Assembly (NCBI GenBank): GCA_025403435.1
Contig: CM046354.1
Coordinates: 21,795,467-21,859,466, forward strand
Reading direction: 5' to 3'
Source of the DNA: Artocarpus heterophyllus
Lineage: Eukaryota > Streptophyta > Magnoliopsida > Rosales > Moraceae
DNA length: 64,000 nucleotides
Shown here piece by piece: positions 1 to 11,903 of the stretch. The position numbers and the translations under genes were made by a program. The notes under the pieces were generated by a model, which saw nothing but the letters and a program-made list of their open reading frames with translations, was not told the DNA's origin and ran no database searches. Each line of letters starts with the position of its first letter. Within the stretch, counting starts at the first letter, position 1.

Positions 1-1795
1 GATCGGTGCTGTCCCCAGAAACAACTCAATACCAAACTTGATTTCCCGATGCGGTGGTAATCCTGGCAACTCGTCGGGGAAGACATCCTCGAACTCATCA
101 ACCACCAAAATCGCTACACTTCCTTTCAAAGCATAGGGCTCGCACTCTAGATTCGCAAAGAAAAGCACAACAACCCAGATTTCTTTGCCCTCCTAGATAC
201 GACTTTATGAGATGCTCACTCATTAACCAATCACCACCACCCTAGTAAGTGATCATTGTCCCCCTATCAGACACTAGGGTTACTTTTCTAAGTTGGCAGT
301 CTACAACTGCATTATACCTACACAACCAGTCCATTCCTAGAATTACATCATATGAGCTCATGGGAAGTATAATTAAATCACTTTTCAAAATCTCATCCTC
401 AATCTTTATTTTACAAGATTTACATACACAATTCACACACACCCGTCCTAAGGGCGAAGTTATAACAAGGGGTTCATTAAACTCTTCTATCTCTAATCCC
501 AAGGCATGTACAAAAGAACTCGAAATGAGAGAATGAGAGGCACCTGTATCAAATAAAACGCGAGCTAATGATTGAGAAACTAAGATCATACCATCGACAA
601 CCGTATTACTGGCCTGAGAATTTGAACCACCCGATGCCATCGCATGAACTTGCACTAGTGCTTTTCCTTTTCCTCTACCAACATTGCTAGGTCCTGGATT
701 ATTCTGTCGATGCTGCTGAGATGGAGACAACTACACACTAGCTACACTCGGCGCTCGATACTGAGGGACGCTACGTTGGAAATGCTGCGGCTGCTGCCCT
801 CGTGCTGGATAAGAAAACTGCTAAGGGGAGAACTAAGGATACTGTAACTGCAGGTACTGCTGAGGCTGAGGTAGGGTCTGAGGCTGAGACTGACGACTGG
901 CATCCTCTATGGTCTGAGATCCAAGACGGGCACTCCTGATTGGGCAATTCCTCTTGATGTGTCCTGGCTGCTGACAAAAATGACAATGGAAGCTATAGGG
1001 ATTGCTACGCCCGCTACCAGATGAACTGCTGCTACCACTGTTTGCGCCACCCTGCTTGTTCTTTCCCAGAGTTGGACGGCTACTGGTGCTCTTCCTACCG
1101 CTCCTCTACGATCCTCCTGAAGCCTTTGCTCGATCCTCACAATCCTGCGCATAATCATTTTCCACTGATATTGCCGACGACACAAGCTCTCCAAAACTCC
1201 TAAATCGTAGAGCAACCAACTGTCGTCGAATAGGGGCCTTGAGCCCTTCCTGAAACTTAATGCATTTCTCATGCTCCGATGCCACAGCTGATGGAGCAAA
1301 CCTGGCCAACTCATTAAATCTTGCCTCATATTCTCGAACTGACAAATCACGCTGCTGCAACCTGTAGAACTCAGCTGCCTTCTGATCTCTATACCCCTGC
1401 AGAAAATACCGGTCATAGAACAACTCCTCAAATCTATCCCAACTGATATCGCCACTGCATTCCAAACGCTTAGCTTGTTTCCACCAAGTATTAGCACCAC
1501 CCTTGAGCTTATATGCAGCAAATTCCACACGGTACTCATCAGGCACACCAAGGGTATCCAAATGTTTCACGATCGAATCTAGCCAATATTTTGCCAACTG
1601 TAGATTGCCATTACCATCAAAAGTCAAAATAGACGCACGCCGAAATTCCTTAAAATACGTATGCCGACGACTAACATTAGAATCCTCCGGTTTAGCCCTG
1701 GCTGCCATCTGTCGGAAAGTCACAAACATAGACCTCATAATGCCCTCATCGTTTCTGAACTCGGCGTCAGCGGTCGAACAACGTCTAGGTGCCAT
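1..1795 (-). pseudogene. Gyp1 Ty3/gypsy gag-protease-RT fragment, broken
   Basis: This is the start of a Ty3/gypsy polyprotein that runs off the left edge. The likely start is the Met at 1795 (product begins MAPRRCSTADAEF). A Met 23 codons upstream at 1864 is in frame but lies closer to the primer site. Gag comes first, with the retrotransposon gag signatures ANTWWKQ and the FYDRYF block. A CCHC zinc knuckle follows near 1000-960 (CHFCQQPGHIKRNC), then an aspartic protease with the LFDTGASHS active site and the DVILGMDWL flap at 730-242. The first RT residues (DEFEDVFPDELPGLP) are readable at about 75-1 after a one-base frame change. In-frame stops lie at 1106 and about 833, 824 and 733, and a further stop at 242 closes the protease frame, so this copy cannot be translated through. 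The gag type resembles chromoviruses, but lineage assignment is inference. Confidence 0.85.
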
Positions 1796-1886
1796 TCTCT
1801 CACTTCTGAAAACAAAATTTTGGACTGTCAGAGGTATTTCATTGTCATACCTATGTGTGCACAATTCCCAAGGTTCATAACCTTGA

Positions 1887-1898
1887 GCTCTGATACCA
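1887..1898 (-). other. Primer binding site of Gyp1 (tRNA-iMet type)
   Basis: Read on the minus strand the bases are TGGTATCAGAGC, the usual plant initiator-tRNA-Met primer site. It starts three bases after the end of the LTR at 1902, which fixes the orientation of the element. Confidence 0.92.
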
Positions 1899-3063
1899 TT
1901 CTGTCATGCCCCGTAGTATGGGAGGTGACGTGGTGAATTATTTAAATTAATTAAGTGAGAATTTAATTAAAATAAAGAATTTTAGGGGTTAAATTAAATA
2001 ATAAAAATACAAAAGTTTCAAAATGACATTGTATAAAAGAATTCATACACATTAAGCAATTAAAATTATTAAACGAATAATAAAATAATAAAGAACCGCG
2101 AGTATGGGTCCTACCGACCCACAACTTGTGCACACACATTGTACTGACAATATAATAATACATCTACAATCCAAGCAAAAAGAAAGTTAAAAACATTGCA
2201 TGCCTTGTTCAAATAATACAAATGATCTACTAATCCTTCTACTGCTCCTGAGTTTGGTCTATTGAATCCTCTTTGAATCTAAATGGGAAACCACCTAGAG
2301 GGGAAAAATTTAAAACAAGGAAAATGTGAGCGAAAGGCTCAGTAGGACTATGTTTTAATAAATCATTTAATTTAAAGGAAAATCTCATTATTTAGGGAAT
2401 TATATAAAAGAAACATTGAATAAATAAATAAATTTAAATAAAATTGTTCTTACCCAAAACAATTTATTAGGTCGACAAGAAACACCATTTTCTTTTTCCT
2501 AGGCAAACCATAAGGATATCACCACCGTAGTGACCCAGTTGGGTTTCGGGACCTGCCCCCAAGGCCGATCGCTACATGACCCGATCTCTGATATGGCATT
2601 ATGCCTTTGTGTTTATTTTCACCATCATTCAAAACCCATTTACCGAGTATTGTCATTTACATTCATTATGAAGTTTATTTCAGTTCACGGTTTATTAAAA
2701 TATAACCGATAAATTCATTTTCAATCACCGTTGAAAACATTTTTATAGAAACCCTTTTCAAAGCCAAATAATTTTGAAACTAATCTACCAAACAATGGGG
2801 TAGAAGTCCTACCTCGATACTCGTGTCGGTGCCCCATACCGTAATCCCGGTCCGCTATACGTTAGCTTCGTGAAACCACGAATAATCCTAGATACACACT
2901 AAGTCGATCAATATCTAGTTTGAGACATTCTATGTTACTAAACCATTTCATGATGTCCTAATGTACCATTTGTATCTTTAAAATCATTTTACAAGGTTGG
3001 AATTTTAATCGGGGTTCAAAACAGTGAAAACGGGTGAAAAATCAGAAAATTTTCCATACTCTG

Positions 3064-3230
3064 CCAGCCTGCCGGACTCCCTGCTTCCGCAGCCCGAACT
3101 GTGCAGTTCGACCTGCCGAAAATCAGGTCCGGTCAGCTAGACATTCCCCAGGTTTGGCCTGTCGAACGGTGCAGTCCGGCCTACCGATCCTTTGTATCTG
3201 GCCTGCCGAACACGTAGTTCGGCTTGCCAA
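3064..3230. repeat. Palindrome array in Gyp1 LTR (8 units)
   Basis: Eight degenerate copies of a 12-bp palindrome (consensus TCGGCCTGCCGA) start near 3064, 3087, 3108, 3129, 3154, 3176, 3198 and 3219. The pitch is 21-25 bp, mostly 21-22. The second Gyp1 LTR has seven units at 57591-57735. The same motif at the same pitch is found in the Cop1 copia elements. Confidence 0.85.
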
Positions 3231-3704
3231 ACTAAAAAAACCTAGAAATTTCAACCACGGGTTTTGGTTTTCCAAAAATCTAAATCTTAATTTTAACTTG
3301 TTTTTCTCAAATCTCAGGCATGAAAAACATTCATAGATGATAGAAAAATATAATGGAATACTTTTGAACTCATTTAAACAAGATTTAAACACAAAAATCC
3401 CAAAAATCTGAAAATGGAAGAAAATGAGGAAAAATGAAAAATCTTGAATCTAACCCGTTTTTCTTCAGTCTAAGCTTAGATTCTAGTCGTTCTAAGTTCC
3501 TCTAACTCAAACCAAGAGTTTTCTAAGCTCAAACAAACCTAGATTTCAAAAATGCATAAAATTTGAAAATTTTGAAAAAGTTTAGAAATTTCAAAGCTAA
3601 CCTCGAATCGAAGCTTCAATCCACGTTCTTGGTTGCCAAATCTCGTCCCCGAGCTCCCTACTCGATAACCCGAAGCTTGGATTCAAATTTTGATTCAAAA
3701 ATTT

Positions 3705-3817
3705 GAGAGAGAAGAGAGAAACCGAGAGAGGAAATGAGAGACATCACACGGGAGAGAAGAGGAGAGAGAGAGTGAGAGCTGAGAGTGAAGGGAGAGGAAG
3801 GGGAGAGAGAATAAATA
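3705..3817 (-). promoter_or_regulatory. Probable Gyp1 LTR promoter: TATA-like box and CT-rich leader
   Basis: On the minus strand CTATTTATTC (around 3811-3820) is followed by about 100 bases of almost pure CT (CTCTCTCC type). This matches the plant core-promoter pattern of a TATA-like box with a pyrimidine-rich start region. The same arrangement is kept in the second LTR copy (58200-58340). The assignment rests on pattern only. Confidence 0.5.
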
Positions 3818-4092
3818 GAGAAAAATGGTGGGCGGTTTTACTATGCAAAAACCAAGTGCCACCCACGGTTTTGCAAAACGGAATATTTTTAACATTTTAC
3901 AAACTTTTGTGCTTTAAAACTCAAAACATCATTTTAAAACAATAAGAAATTATTTGAATTTATTAAATTAACAAAACAACCTAAAATTCAAAATTTAACC
4001 AAATAATCAAATTAATGTTGAAACATTAATTATGGCACACTAATTCATCATTTTATTTTACAATAACATTAAATAAATTTTGGGGCGTTACA

Positions 4093-5481
4093 AGATTCCA
4101 CCTTTAAGTGACTTAAAGTTCCATCCCTTATCTACCTTTGAATCCTATTCAGGTTAATGTGACCAAGGCGCAAATGCCAAATATAAGTCTTATTAGAGTG
4201 AGAAGTTTTAAGTCTTTTAGAGTTATTATCATTCATCTCAGCATTAAGCAATAAGTTCATCTTAGGTTTGATAAAATATAGATTATTTTGCATCCATCCA
4301 GAACAAATAAAAGATTTGTTTTTACGAATCACCACTTTTTCATTAAAAGATACCACGTAGGAGTCTTTAAATAAACAAGATACAGAAATTAAATTCCTTT
4401 TAAATTTAGGAACATAAAAACAATCTTGCAAAAATAAATTCCTATAGTTATCAAAGTAAAGATGGACGTCTCCCACTGCTTCTGCTAAGACCAAAGATCC
4501 ATCGCCCATCCGAAGCGTGAAGTCTTCATGTAGCAGACTTCTCATTTCTTTGAACCCCTGTAGAGAAACACAAACATGATTAGTTGCACCAGAATCTATG
4601 ACCCAAATGTCACTGGATTCCTCAACCAAACAAGTTTCTAAATACAGAAGATCACACCTACCTCCTTTGGAAAGGAAGTCCTTGCAATGCTTCTTAATAT
4701 GCCCGACCTTTCCACGGAAGAAGCACTTAAGCTTCTTTTGGTTCTTCTTCTTCTTCTTCTTGCTTTTGGTGTTAGCAGGAACAGAAGACTTTCCATTCTT
4801 GGCCTGTTGCTTCTTTCCATTCCTAGAGTTAGAATTAGAACTAGAAGCAGCTACCATGTTGGCTTCACCACCCGCAGGAGACTCCCTGATCAGTAGTTCA
4901 AACTCCTGCAACTGTTTCATCAGTTCTGTTAAGGTCATATCCCGTCTATTGCTCAAATTAAATGTAGCTCTAAAGGGAATAAATTCCTTAGACAGAGTCT
5001 CAAAGACCATAGTCATTTGAGTTTCAGCATCGATGTCGGCTCCATTGGTTTGAGCCTCAACGAGGTAACCCATGACCAACATCATATGCTCCTTTACAGA
5101 TGTCCCCGATTTCTGTCTACAGTTAAGAAGTTTCCAAAGCGCCCCTTGCCACTTTGTTATGGCCTGGCCTCCAAACATGTCCTCAAGATTATCCAAGACC
5201 TACTTCGCAGTCTCATAATCTTGATGTTGAGCCTGTAGCACATTATTCATGTTGGCCATAACATAGCAGCGGGCCTGATCATTAGCATCTTTCTAGCGGT
5301 CATACGCTTGGAATTGCTCATTAGATGAGTCTCCCGTAGGCTCGGGAGGACAAGGAGTTGTTAGAACATATTTCAGTTTCTCAAAGGACAGGACGATATC
5401 CAGGTTCCGTTTCCAATCATTGTAATTCTCACCGGTTAATTGGTTTTTGTCAAGTATCGATGATAAAGCGTTTTTAGACAT
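4093..5481 (-). pseudogene. Cop1-A gag-protease (partial, broken)
   Basis: Translation starts at the Met of [15 protein letters not shown] (5481), the same start as in the intact copy Cop1-D. The copia gag domain is followed by a lysine-rich stretch, a zinc knuckle, the DSGATNHVC protease active site and part of the pre-integrase domain ([12 protein letters not shown]). A Trp codon has become TAG at about 5292 and a Gln codon TAG near 5201. A further stop sits at 4132 in the integrase linker. The knuckle reads [14 protein letters not shown], so its second zinc-binding Cys is Arg. The Gyp1 insertion at 4092/4093 removes the rest of integrase, RT and RNase H from this segment. Confidence 0.9.
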
Positions 5482-7133
5482 TTTTAATCTACAATAAAGA
5501 ATCATATACCAAATGTAAGCAAACATAAAATAATTTAGTAAGATAACATAATCATATAAAAATTATACAAATGTGTTTATGTGTCAAAGCCTTAAAAATA
5601 TCACAACCTTACAATGATAATTCCCAACTCAGAATTCAACATGCTCCTAGGGGAGTCATGCCAAATTCAATCAGAAACACGGATCCCCTCCTGTTTAACA
5701 TATGCCATCCAGGACCCGTATGATCTAGCATATATTAATAATCGTTTCTTTGGCCATTAATTTTATTAACAGAGCTCCTAGGGGAGGTTAATAATAAAAT
5801 TAACGTGAGTGTATAACCATCGTGTCAATATTTTATCCATGATTTATAATCACCTCCTAGGGGTGTGCAATCATAAATCATGCTAAAATACCTTATCTTC
5901 TCAGAGATCCAATCTGGTACATGATAGAAATCCCTTCCTAGGGGTCGGAACCACCATGTTCTTCCTATGGATCAACGATGGAGGCCTTAGGTTCTCTTTT
6001 CGAAAACCTTCTCCCACTCAATCTTTTGAAGTCAAGGTTTTATTTTAAAATTATGCATGAACAATTTTAATATGAGCAGCACTTCCTATTCTATATAACA
6101 TGTTATCAATATACATAGCAAATCATATTATAATACAGACAAGCAAAGCAGTCAAGCAAAGTTACAAGCAAAATAATAATAACCGTAATATTATGGCTCC
6201 ATCCTAGAGAATAGAAAACTAAGATTACAAGAGAATAATTAAGACATATATCGATTCTTCATCATTGAATCCTCAAGTTGTATCTTTCTTTACATAATTC
6301 CCATATTTAAGTCTTCAATCCCGTATGAATCAAATGCTTCATATTTTTGGTCATATCCAATTTTAATGTTTCTCAGAATCATCTCAAAAATAAAATTAAA
6401 ACTACACTGCTAAAATTTCACCTTTTCTGGATTTTTTTTTAGCTCTCGGTCGACAGGCCGATCTAGGTGATTGGCCTGCCGATCAAAAAGATCAGCTTGC
6501 CGACCCATGAAAGTTCGGCCTGTCGGCAGAGCCAGCCTATTTCTGCCCCACCGTCGGCCTACCGAACCACACGTTCGGCCTGCCGATCTGTGAACATCGG
6601 CCTGCCGAACCTTCGGTTTGGCATGTCGATCGAGTAGAAATCTCCATTCCAGAAAATACAATTTTAATACAATTCATCAAATTTATTTTTAACAATTCAA
6701 AAACATAAAATTAGAGACACAGGAAATACTTGGGTGCGTCATCATCGATCTTCTAGATCTGACTTCTCGATTTGTCTTCTCCGAATAATTATTTAATTAC
6801 AAAATTCTTATAAATTTAAAATTAAATAACAATTCCTAGACGGAGATGATAGTCCGCCATCTAATTACATAAAAAACCTAGATACACATTCAAACTTCTA
6901 AGGAACCATAACCGGCATAAATTAATTAATTAATAAATAATTAAATAACAATTTAATCAACCATAATTAATTAATGAACATTAACCACATAATCCATGAC
7001 AACATATAATAATATCGAAACCTAGAGTACCAACTCTCTTTGTAAAATTAAATTCAAGCATAGGAGAGATTAAGATCACAAAATTTATACATACAATATG
7101 ATCACAAACTTGTAAATTTATGTAAAAACTATG
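5482..7133 (-). other. Cop1-A leader (untranslated, structured)
   Basis: This 1.65-kb stretch between primer site and gag has no ORF of note. It holds four CCTAGGGG-centred hairpins (5644-5655, 5775-5786, 5851-5865, 5931-5949) and an array of eight GGCCTGCCGA-type palindromes. Those start at 6450, 6471, 6492, 6515, 6554, 6575, 6597 and 6618. Both features recur at matching places in the Cop1-C and Cop1-D leaders. Confidence 0.8.
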
Positions 7134-7145
7134 GCTCTAATACCA
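7134..7145 (-). other. Primer binding site of Cop1-A
   Basis: Minus-strand TGGTATTAGAGC is one base from the initiator-tRNA-Met primer site seen in Cop1-D. It lies two bases inside the LTR end at 7148. Confidence 0.85.
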
Positions 7146-7147
7146 AT

Positions 7148-9180
7148 TATTGGAAAAAATTAGGTGTGAGTTGCTCAGCGAAAATTTTAACATCAGAGTA
7201 TTTTTCCAAAACACAAGTTTGACATGCTATATATATAAACAGATCTTACTAACCTTTATGTGCCGAAGAACTTCCACGACCCGTGAAGAGAAGTAACGTT
7301 CTAGAAGAGCCTCAACCAACTGGTCTTCTTTGCTATTCTCTATCCACGATCGGAGTGAGTGTGGTCTCACACGTACAGCTCTTCCACCGGTGACTCTCCT
7401 TCCAACCAATCGAGAGAATCCAAAGCTAGTGTTCGTGATTTGTGAACAAAAGCTCTTAGGGAGTTTTCAGATGCTTACCAGAAGAGTATCACTCTTAATC
7501 TCTCAATTGATCTGAGTAACTCATGAGACTTACTCCCTTTATATAGCGATTGGCCTTGGGGTCAGTCCTTATCAGATTAGGTCTCAAAAACTCGAAACAG
7601 AATCAAGTTCAGATCAATATCTGATAAGATCCGCGTGAAAACACGTAATCTTATCTCTCGCTGATCGACAGGTCAAACGGCCTGATCGGTAGGCCGAACA
7701 GGCCCCATCGGCTGGCCGAACACGTAGATCGACAGGCCAAACTACCGCGTAAATATCTCCGCAAATCTTGTATTTTTTGCCCAAGATTCTATGGGATAAA
7801 GTCTTAGTTTTGATTCAAATAACCCAATAGAGAAGTTATCTGATCAAAAACAAACTTTATCAAGATAATCTCTAAGAAAATAAATCAATTCACAATAATT
7901 TTACAAGTTTATCTTGATTTAATTTATCCAATTAAATCAACCAATAAATAGACAAGAATTATTCGATCCCAATAATTCAACAAGTTTATCTTAAATTAAT
8001 TTTATTACAAAATTAATTCAACCAATAAACAGACATGAATTATTTGATTCTTTCAAATTTTAAACCAATCCGATAAATCCGACATAAGTCACCAATTATT
8101 GAAAAAGCACGCCGTATCGCTACAAGATTTTGTGAGCTAGCAAAGGGGACCAAAATGGACCTATAAAGTTCAAGCTCTTGATAATTTTAAAACCCAATAT
8201 CCCAGATATACATTTCACAATTATCAACTCTAACGCTACTCCACTAAAAGCTTGGAGCTGCACTCTCGAACTTTATAGAATTACGAAGCCCGTATAGCTA
8301 AGTCTCCATGACATATCAAAGTGTATCGTATCTCCATATGATAATCCATAATCAGCTTAAGGACAAGTTCTGTCTTACCTTTCCGATTATTTTTATCTTA
8401 CGTTCTATTATCTCACCATTAGAAAACTTACCATCCAAAGATAGTATACCATTTGATTTCACCTATGTATCCAAATGGTTGAGCGCTCCAGTTTTTCAAT
8501 TATAGGATAACGCATATAAGAGGATATCATTACTCCTGAAGAGGAGCTATGGATTCTATATCTATGAATAACAAGTCTACGCTATCAAGAGTCATGCCTC
8601 CAACGTACCGGCATGCACTCCACTATTGAGATGTGGGAGTCACCCTTTGGTACATCAAAAGACATAAGTCGAGACAACAGGCCCACTATCCATCTTAGGA
8701 TTAAGATACAATACAAATGATTATCTAAAGTGAATCAATTTGCCAAGACAGAATTATCAATCCAAATCAATTCACTTTGTGTCCCGATCCAACACATCGT
8801 CACCTATGACAATGTGCCAATGTTTCTATTCACAGAGTCCAACTCCGATGGTCAAGACAAACCATCTCCCAATAGGGATATAGACAACATAACAATATTT
8901 GTATGAAAAAAGCACCCAACTTTATTTCTTCGATTGCAGATCATATGTTTTAGACCGTCACCTTAAGAATCGTGTCTTCCACATAATCAGTCCATCATAT
9001 GCCCAATTCTTAATGGTTTAGACTAACAGTCTCAGACTACTGTTTGCTTAACATACATTCAACAAATATGAACGTAAAGAGGACAAGATTTGGTACATAT
9101 AAAGGAATAAATTCTTTATTGATAAAAATGTCTCCAAAAATGTATTACATTTTTACTCCTTAGGGCATACATATCTAACA
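7148..9180 (-). repeat. 5' LTR of Cop1-A
   Basis: This 2.03-kb LTR starts on the minus strand as TGTTAGATATGTATGCCC at 9180 and ends in TTTCCAATA at 7148. Family ends are TGTTAGAC...CCAACA, so the last CA has decayed to TA. A TATA box (TATATAAAGG, 7545-7536) is present. A short sense ORF downstream of it (7409-7227) and an antisense ORF (8308-8505, ended by an early TAG) correspond to ORFs in the other Cop1 LTRs. Four palindrome units lie at about 7665-7745. Confidence 0.9.
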
Positions 9181-10436
9181 TATACTTGTATGTATGCAAT
9201 GACATAAGTATTTATAAAAATGAAAGGGTATACTTGTGAGTATATGGAATTTATACATATACATGAGAGTATATAATGACATATACTTGAGTGTATATGA
9301 TGATCTGTACCAGTGTGTATATTTTATGTTAAGTACCTGTGAGTACATTATGCTATATACCTGTGCATATATTAACGTATACCAGTGTGTATATTTTATT
9401 TAAGTACCTGTAAGTATAATATGCTATATACCTGTGCGTATATTAATGTATACCAATGTGTATATTTTATGTTAAGTGCCTGTGAGTACATTATGCTATA
9501 TACTTGTGCGTATATTAATGTATACCAGGTATATTTTATGTTAAGTGCATGTGAGTACATTATGCTATATACCTATGCGTATATTAATGTATACCAGGTA
9601 TATTTTATGTTAAGTGCCTGTGAGTACATTATGCTATATACCTGTGCGTATATTAATGTATACTAGTGTGTATATTTTATGTTAAGTACCTATGAGTACA
9701 TTATGCTACATACCTGTGCGTATATTAATGTGTACCAGTGTGTATATAAAGTATGTACCAGTGTGTACTATATCGTACAAGAGCATTTATGTAGATTATG
9801 TTATGTATAACATGTGATCATCACTTCATGCATGGTATGATAACGATAATAAGCAAATTGGTAAACGAATCACTAAAAGTTAAGAAAAGTGTCGTACCGA
9901 CTCCTGACTCAAGGGGAGTTTAAGGATTACAGGATGGTTACGGTGTTACGTAGACCTAAGTGCGCAATGGTACGAACACTTGGGCCCTAGTTAAAGATAA
10001 GAAATGATAATGATAATGAAGGATTATAAGAAAGCATAATAAGATCATGCATTTTATTGAATGTGCCTGTGGATTTATATGGGACTTACTGAGCGTAGGC
10101 TCACTAAGTATTTCATGATGTAGGTATTCCGACGAAAATGTTAGAATAAATTGTAATGATGAGCTGGCAGACGGATGATGTGTGCAGACTGGGTATGGTT
10201 TCTGCCACAGTATATTTTTCGTTGTATGGTGTTTTAAGATATTTTGAAAATAATGTTTGATAAGCTATAATGTAAAAGAAGGGTGATTATGTAAACACAA
10301 GTATATGTTTGTATTTCAAAGTTGTTAAACTAGCATATGTACAGTATTTATTAAAAAGAAAAAAAATTTCCTAAATTTTTGCTCTAAAGTAAGTAAGAAA
10401 GATTTTTATCACAGCCCAAAAAGGCGGGTTGTGATA
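9181..10436 (+). repeat. 5' LTR of Gyp2, 3' part
   Basis: The sequence aligns with 28401-29335 in the 3' LTR and ends GGGTTGTGATA just before the primer site. Its upstream part was displaced by Cop1-A. It contains an expanded tandem repeat (9309-9733). Confidence 0.85.
9309..9733 (+). repeat. 69-72-bp tandem repeat in Gyp2 5' LTR (about 6 units)
   Basis: Units begin at ACCAGTGTGTATATTTTATG-like sites at 9309, 9381, 9452, 9524, 9593 and 9662, and the array ends at 9733. Each unit reads through TTAAGTACCTGTGAGTACAT. The 3' LTR has only two such units (28535-28678). The repeat happens to stay open in one frame, which yields a spurious repetitive ORF. Confidence 0.92.
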
Positions 10437-10438
10437 GT

Positions 10439-10450
10439 TGGTATCAGAGC
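10439..10450 (+). other. Primer binding site of Gyp2 (tRNA-iMet type)
   Basis: TGGTATCAGAGC lies two bases after the LTR end. Confidence 0.93.
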
Positions 10451-10592
10451 GAAAATCTTACCACCCTAATGCACATTGTCGTCTGCTCCATTGCCTTAGC
10501 TCAAGTAAGATAGTTTGATTTTAAGTATAGGAATGTTTAGTTTCTAATTTTATATGGCATTGATATGTTAATTACGACAATAAATATAATAT

Positions 10593-11405
10593 ATGGTGGA
10601 ATCGCATCATGATCGTGATATAGAAGCTGACTGAAGAGCCAGTATTGCTTTTCAAGATGCAATGCCACCACGATACTTTGGGAGTCGGCAACCTATGATG
10701 TTGACCGAATGGCTTCATGTAGTTGAGGTAATCTTTGATGCTTGTCATACGCCACCATATCTCCAGGTTTTATTAGCCTCAGGATTGTTGTTGAGGGAAG
10801 CTTTAGCATGGTGGCTGAGGATTGGACTTGATGAGCCACTAGGGGACTGGCAAGGCTTCAAACAACAGATTCAAGCTGAATTCGCACCTTTACCTCCAAC
10901 AGATGTCATGCACATCCAAATGATTCTGATGCTATGGGCTGATTGGCGACGCAGGTTGTACTTAAGTGTAGAACCAGTTTGGGGAAGATATGTAGGGGAG
11001 CCGGTAGATCACTATATCTTGAGGTTTCGTCGAACCATGATGCCATTGATTCCTCCCGAATTACCTTTACGGTGAATTTGTGATCTGGTTTGGAGAGATC
11101 TTCCTGATGCAGTTCGGCAGCAAATGCAATATCCAGGGAACTACCTCAGCGTCCACAACTTTCTTATGGCGGTACTACATGCAGAGCAGAATGTAGTCGC
11201 GCCCCTAGAAGATCCCCCAATGGATATGAAAGAAGATGATGATGATGAGGGTGATGATGATGATGATGATAGTGATGAAGAGCCTGTGCCTCCTGAACCC
11301 ATTATTGCAAGTGATGACGAATCTACTAACTCAGAGGAAGAGGAAGAGGAGGATCCTGGGGAGGATTCCGAACATAGTGAAATGTCAGGAGTCGAGTTAG
11401 ACTAA
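10593..11405 (+). pseudogene. Extra gag-like ORF of Gyp2 with acidic tail, broken
   Basis: One reading frame runs from the ATG at 10593 to the TAG at 11405 (270 codons), broken by two TGA codons at 10632 and 11073. Both stand where CGA (Arg) is the simplest ancestor. The N-terminal two thirds has the layout of a retrotransposon gag domain: a PPRYFG start, EWLHVVEVIFD, a central AWWLRIG, WQGFKQQIQAEF, then YILRFRRTMMPLIPPELP and VWRDLPDAVRQQM. No zinc knuckle is seen. The C-terminal 65 residues are strongly acidic (runs of Asp and Glu, 11227-11402). The ORF lies upstream of a separate, canonical gag (11904). It could be a duplicated and diverged gag or an accessory protein. Its function is unknown to me. 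Confidence 0.65.
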
Positions 11406-11903
11406 AAGAAATTATGAAGACTTTTGTATAGTCTAATGTATATAGATGTGTGATCATCATAGTTTTGAGCCTTGATGCTTTTGTATATTTATGACCGGCA
11501 AGTGGTATCCTTCGTGGCAATAGGGTATATGTAGCCGGAAGTGATAACTGCTCCTAGAGATGATATGAATAGTTATGTATGAAATGAAAGTATGTATGTA
11601 TATTAGTTATGCATGTAATGTTATGAAGGATGTAAAAAGGAAATGGAAAAGGTTCATGAAATGAAATGCACGAAAGTAAATGAAATGAAATGAAATGTAT
11701 GAAGGTTATTGAAATGAAATGTATGAACTGAAATGTATGAAATGAAACGTATGAAATGAGATATTGAGTTCATGTAATTGTGCATGTTTGCATGTATTTA
11801 TGTTGTTTAAATATATGCAATTATTGTTTGGATACTATTAAGTTAATAGTATATGCCGACCTAGTAATGAAAATATACGATAGGTATATAACGATTGATA
11901 TAG
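11406..11903 (+). other. Gyp2 spacer with ATGAAATGAA-type repeats
   Basis: There is no gene here. Between about 11640 and 11765 the sequence is made of short repeats built on GAAATG and GTATGAAATGAA, with drift in unit length. The stretch separates the extra gag-like ORF from the canonical gag. Confidence 0.7.

Larger units (their letters stand above)
1902..4092 (-). repeat. 5' LTR of Gyp1
   Basis: On the minus strand this 2.19-kb LTR begins TGTAACGCCCC at 4092 and ends GGGGCATGACA at 1902, directly before the primer site. A second copy of the same LTR, split by a copia element, lies at 46778 plus 56437-58608. The LTR contains a purine-rich tract (about 3700-3810) and an array of GGCCTGCCGA-type palindromes (3064-3230). 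To its right the sequence is interior copia DNA, so Gyp1 inserted into Cop1-A. The partner target duplication is outside the window. The right flank is AGATT. Confidence 0.9.
4093..9180 (-). mobile_element. Cop1-A, Ty1/copia element, 5' half
   Basis: This is a minus-strand copy of the Cop1 family. From right to left it has the 5' LTR (9180-7148), primer site, a 1.65-kb leader, gag and the start of the protease/integrase region. It is cut at 4093 by the insertion of Gyp1. The rest of the element should lie beyond the left edge. Its right end abuts 9181, which is interior LTR sequence of Gyp2, so Cop1-A landed in the 5' LTR of Gyp2. Confidence 0.88.

Noticed and set aside
9385..9666. Repetitive 93-codon ORF
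   Set aside because: It only reads the 69-72-bp LTR tandem repeat, which is a near multiple of three. The 3' LTR copy lacks most of it.
9181..9800. Centromeric or other satellite array
   Set aside because: There are only six units, confined to one LTR with a two-unit counterpart in the partner LTR.
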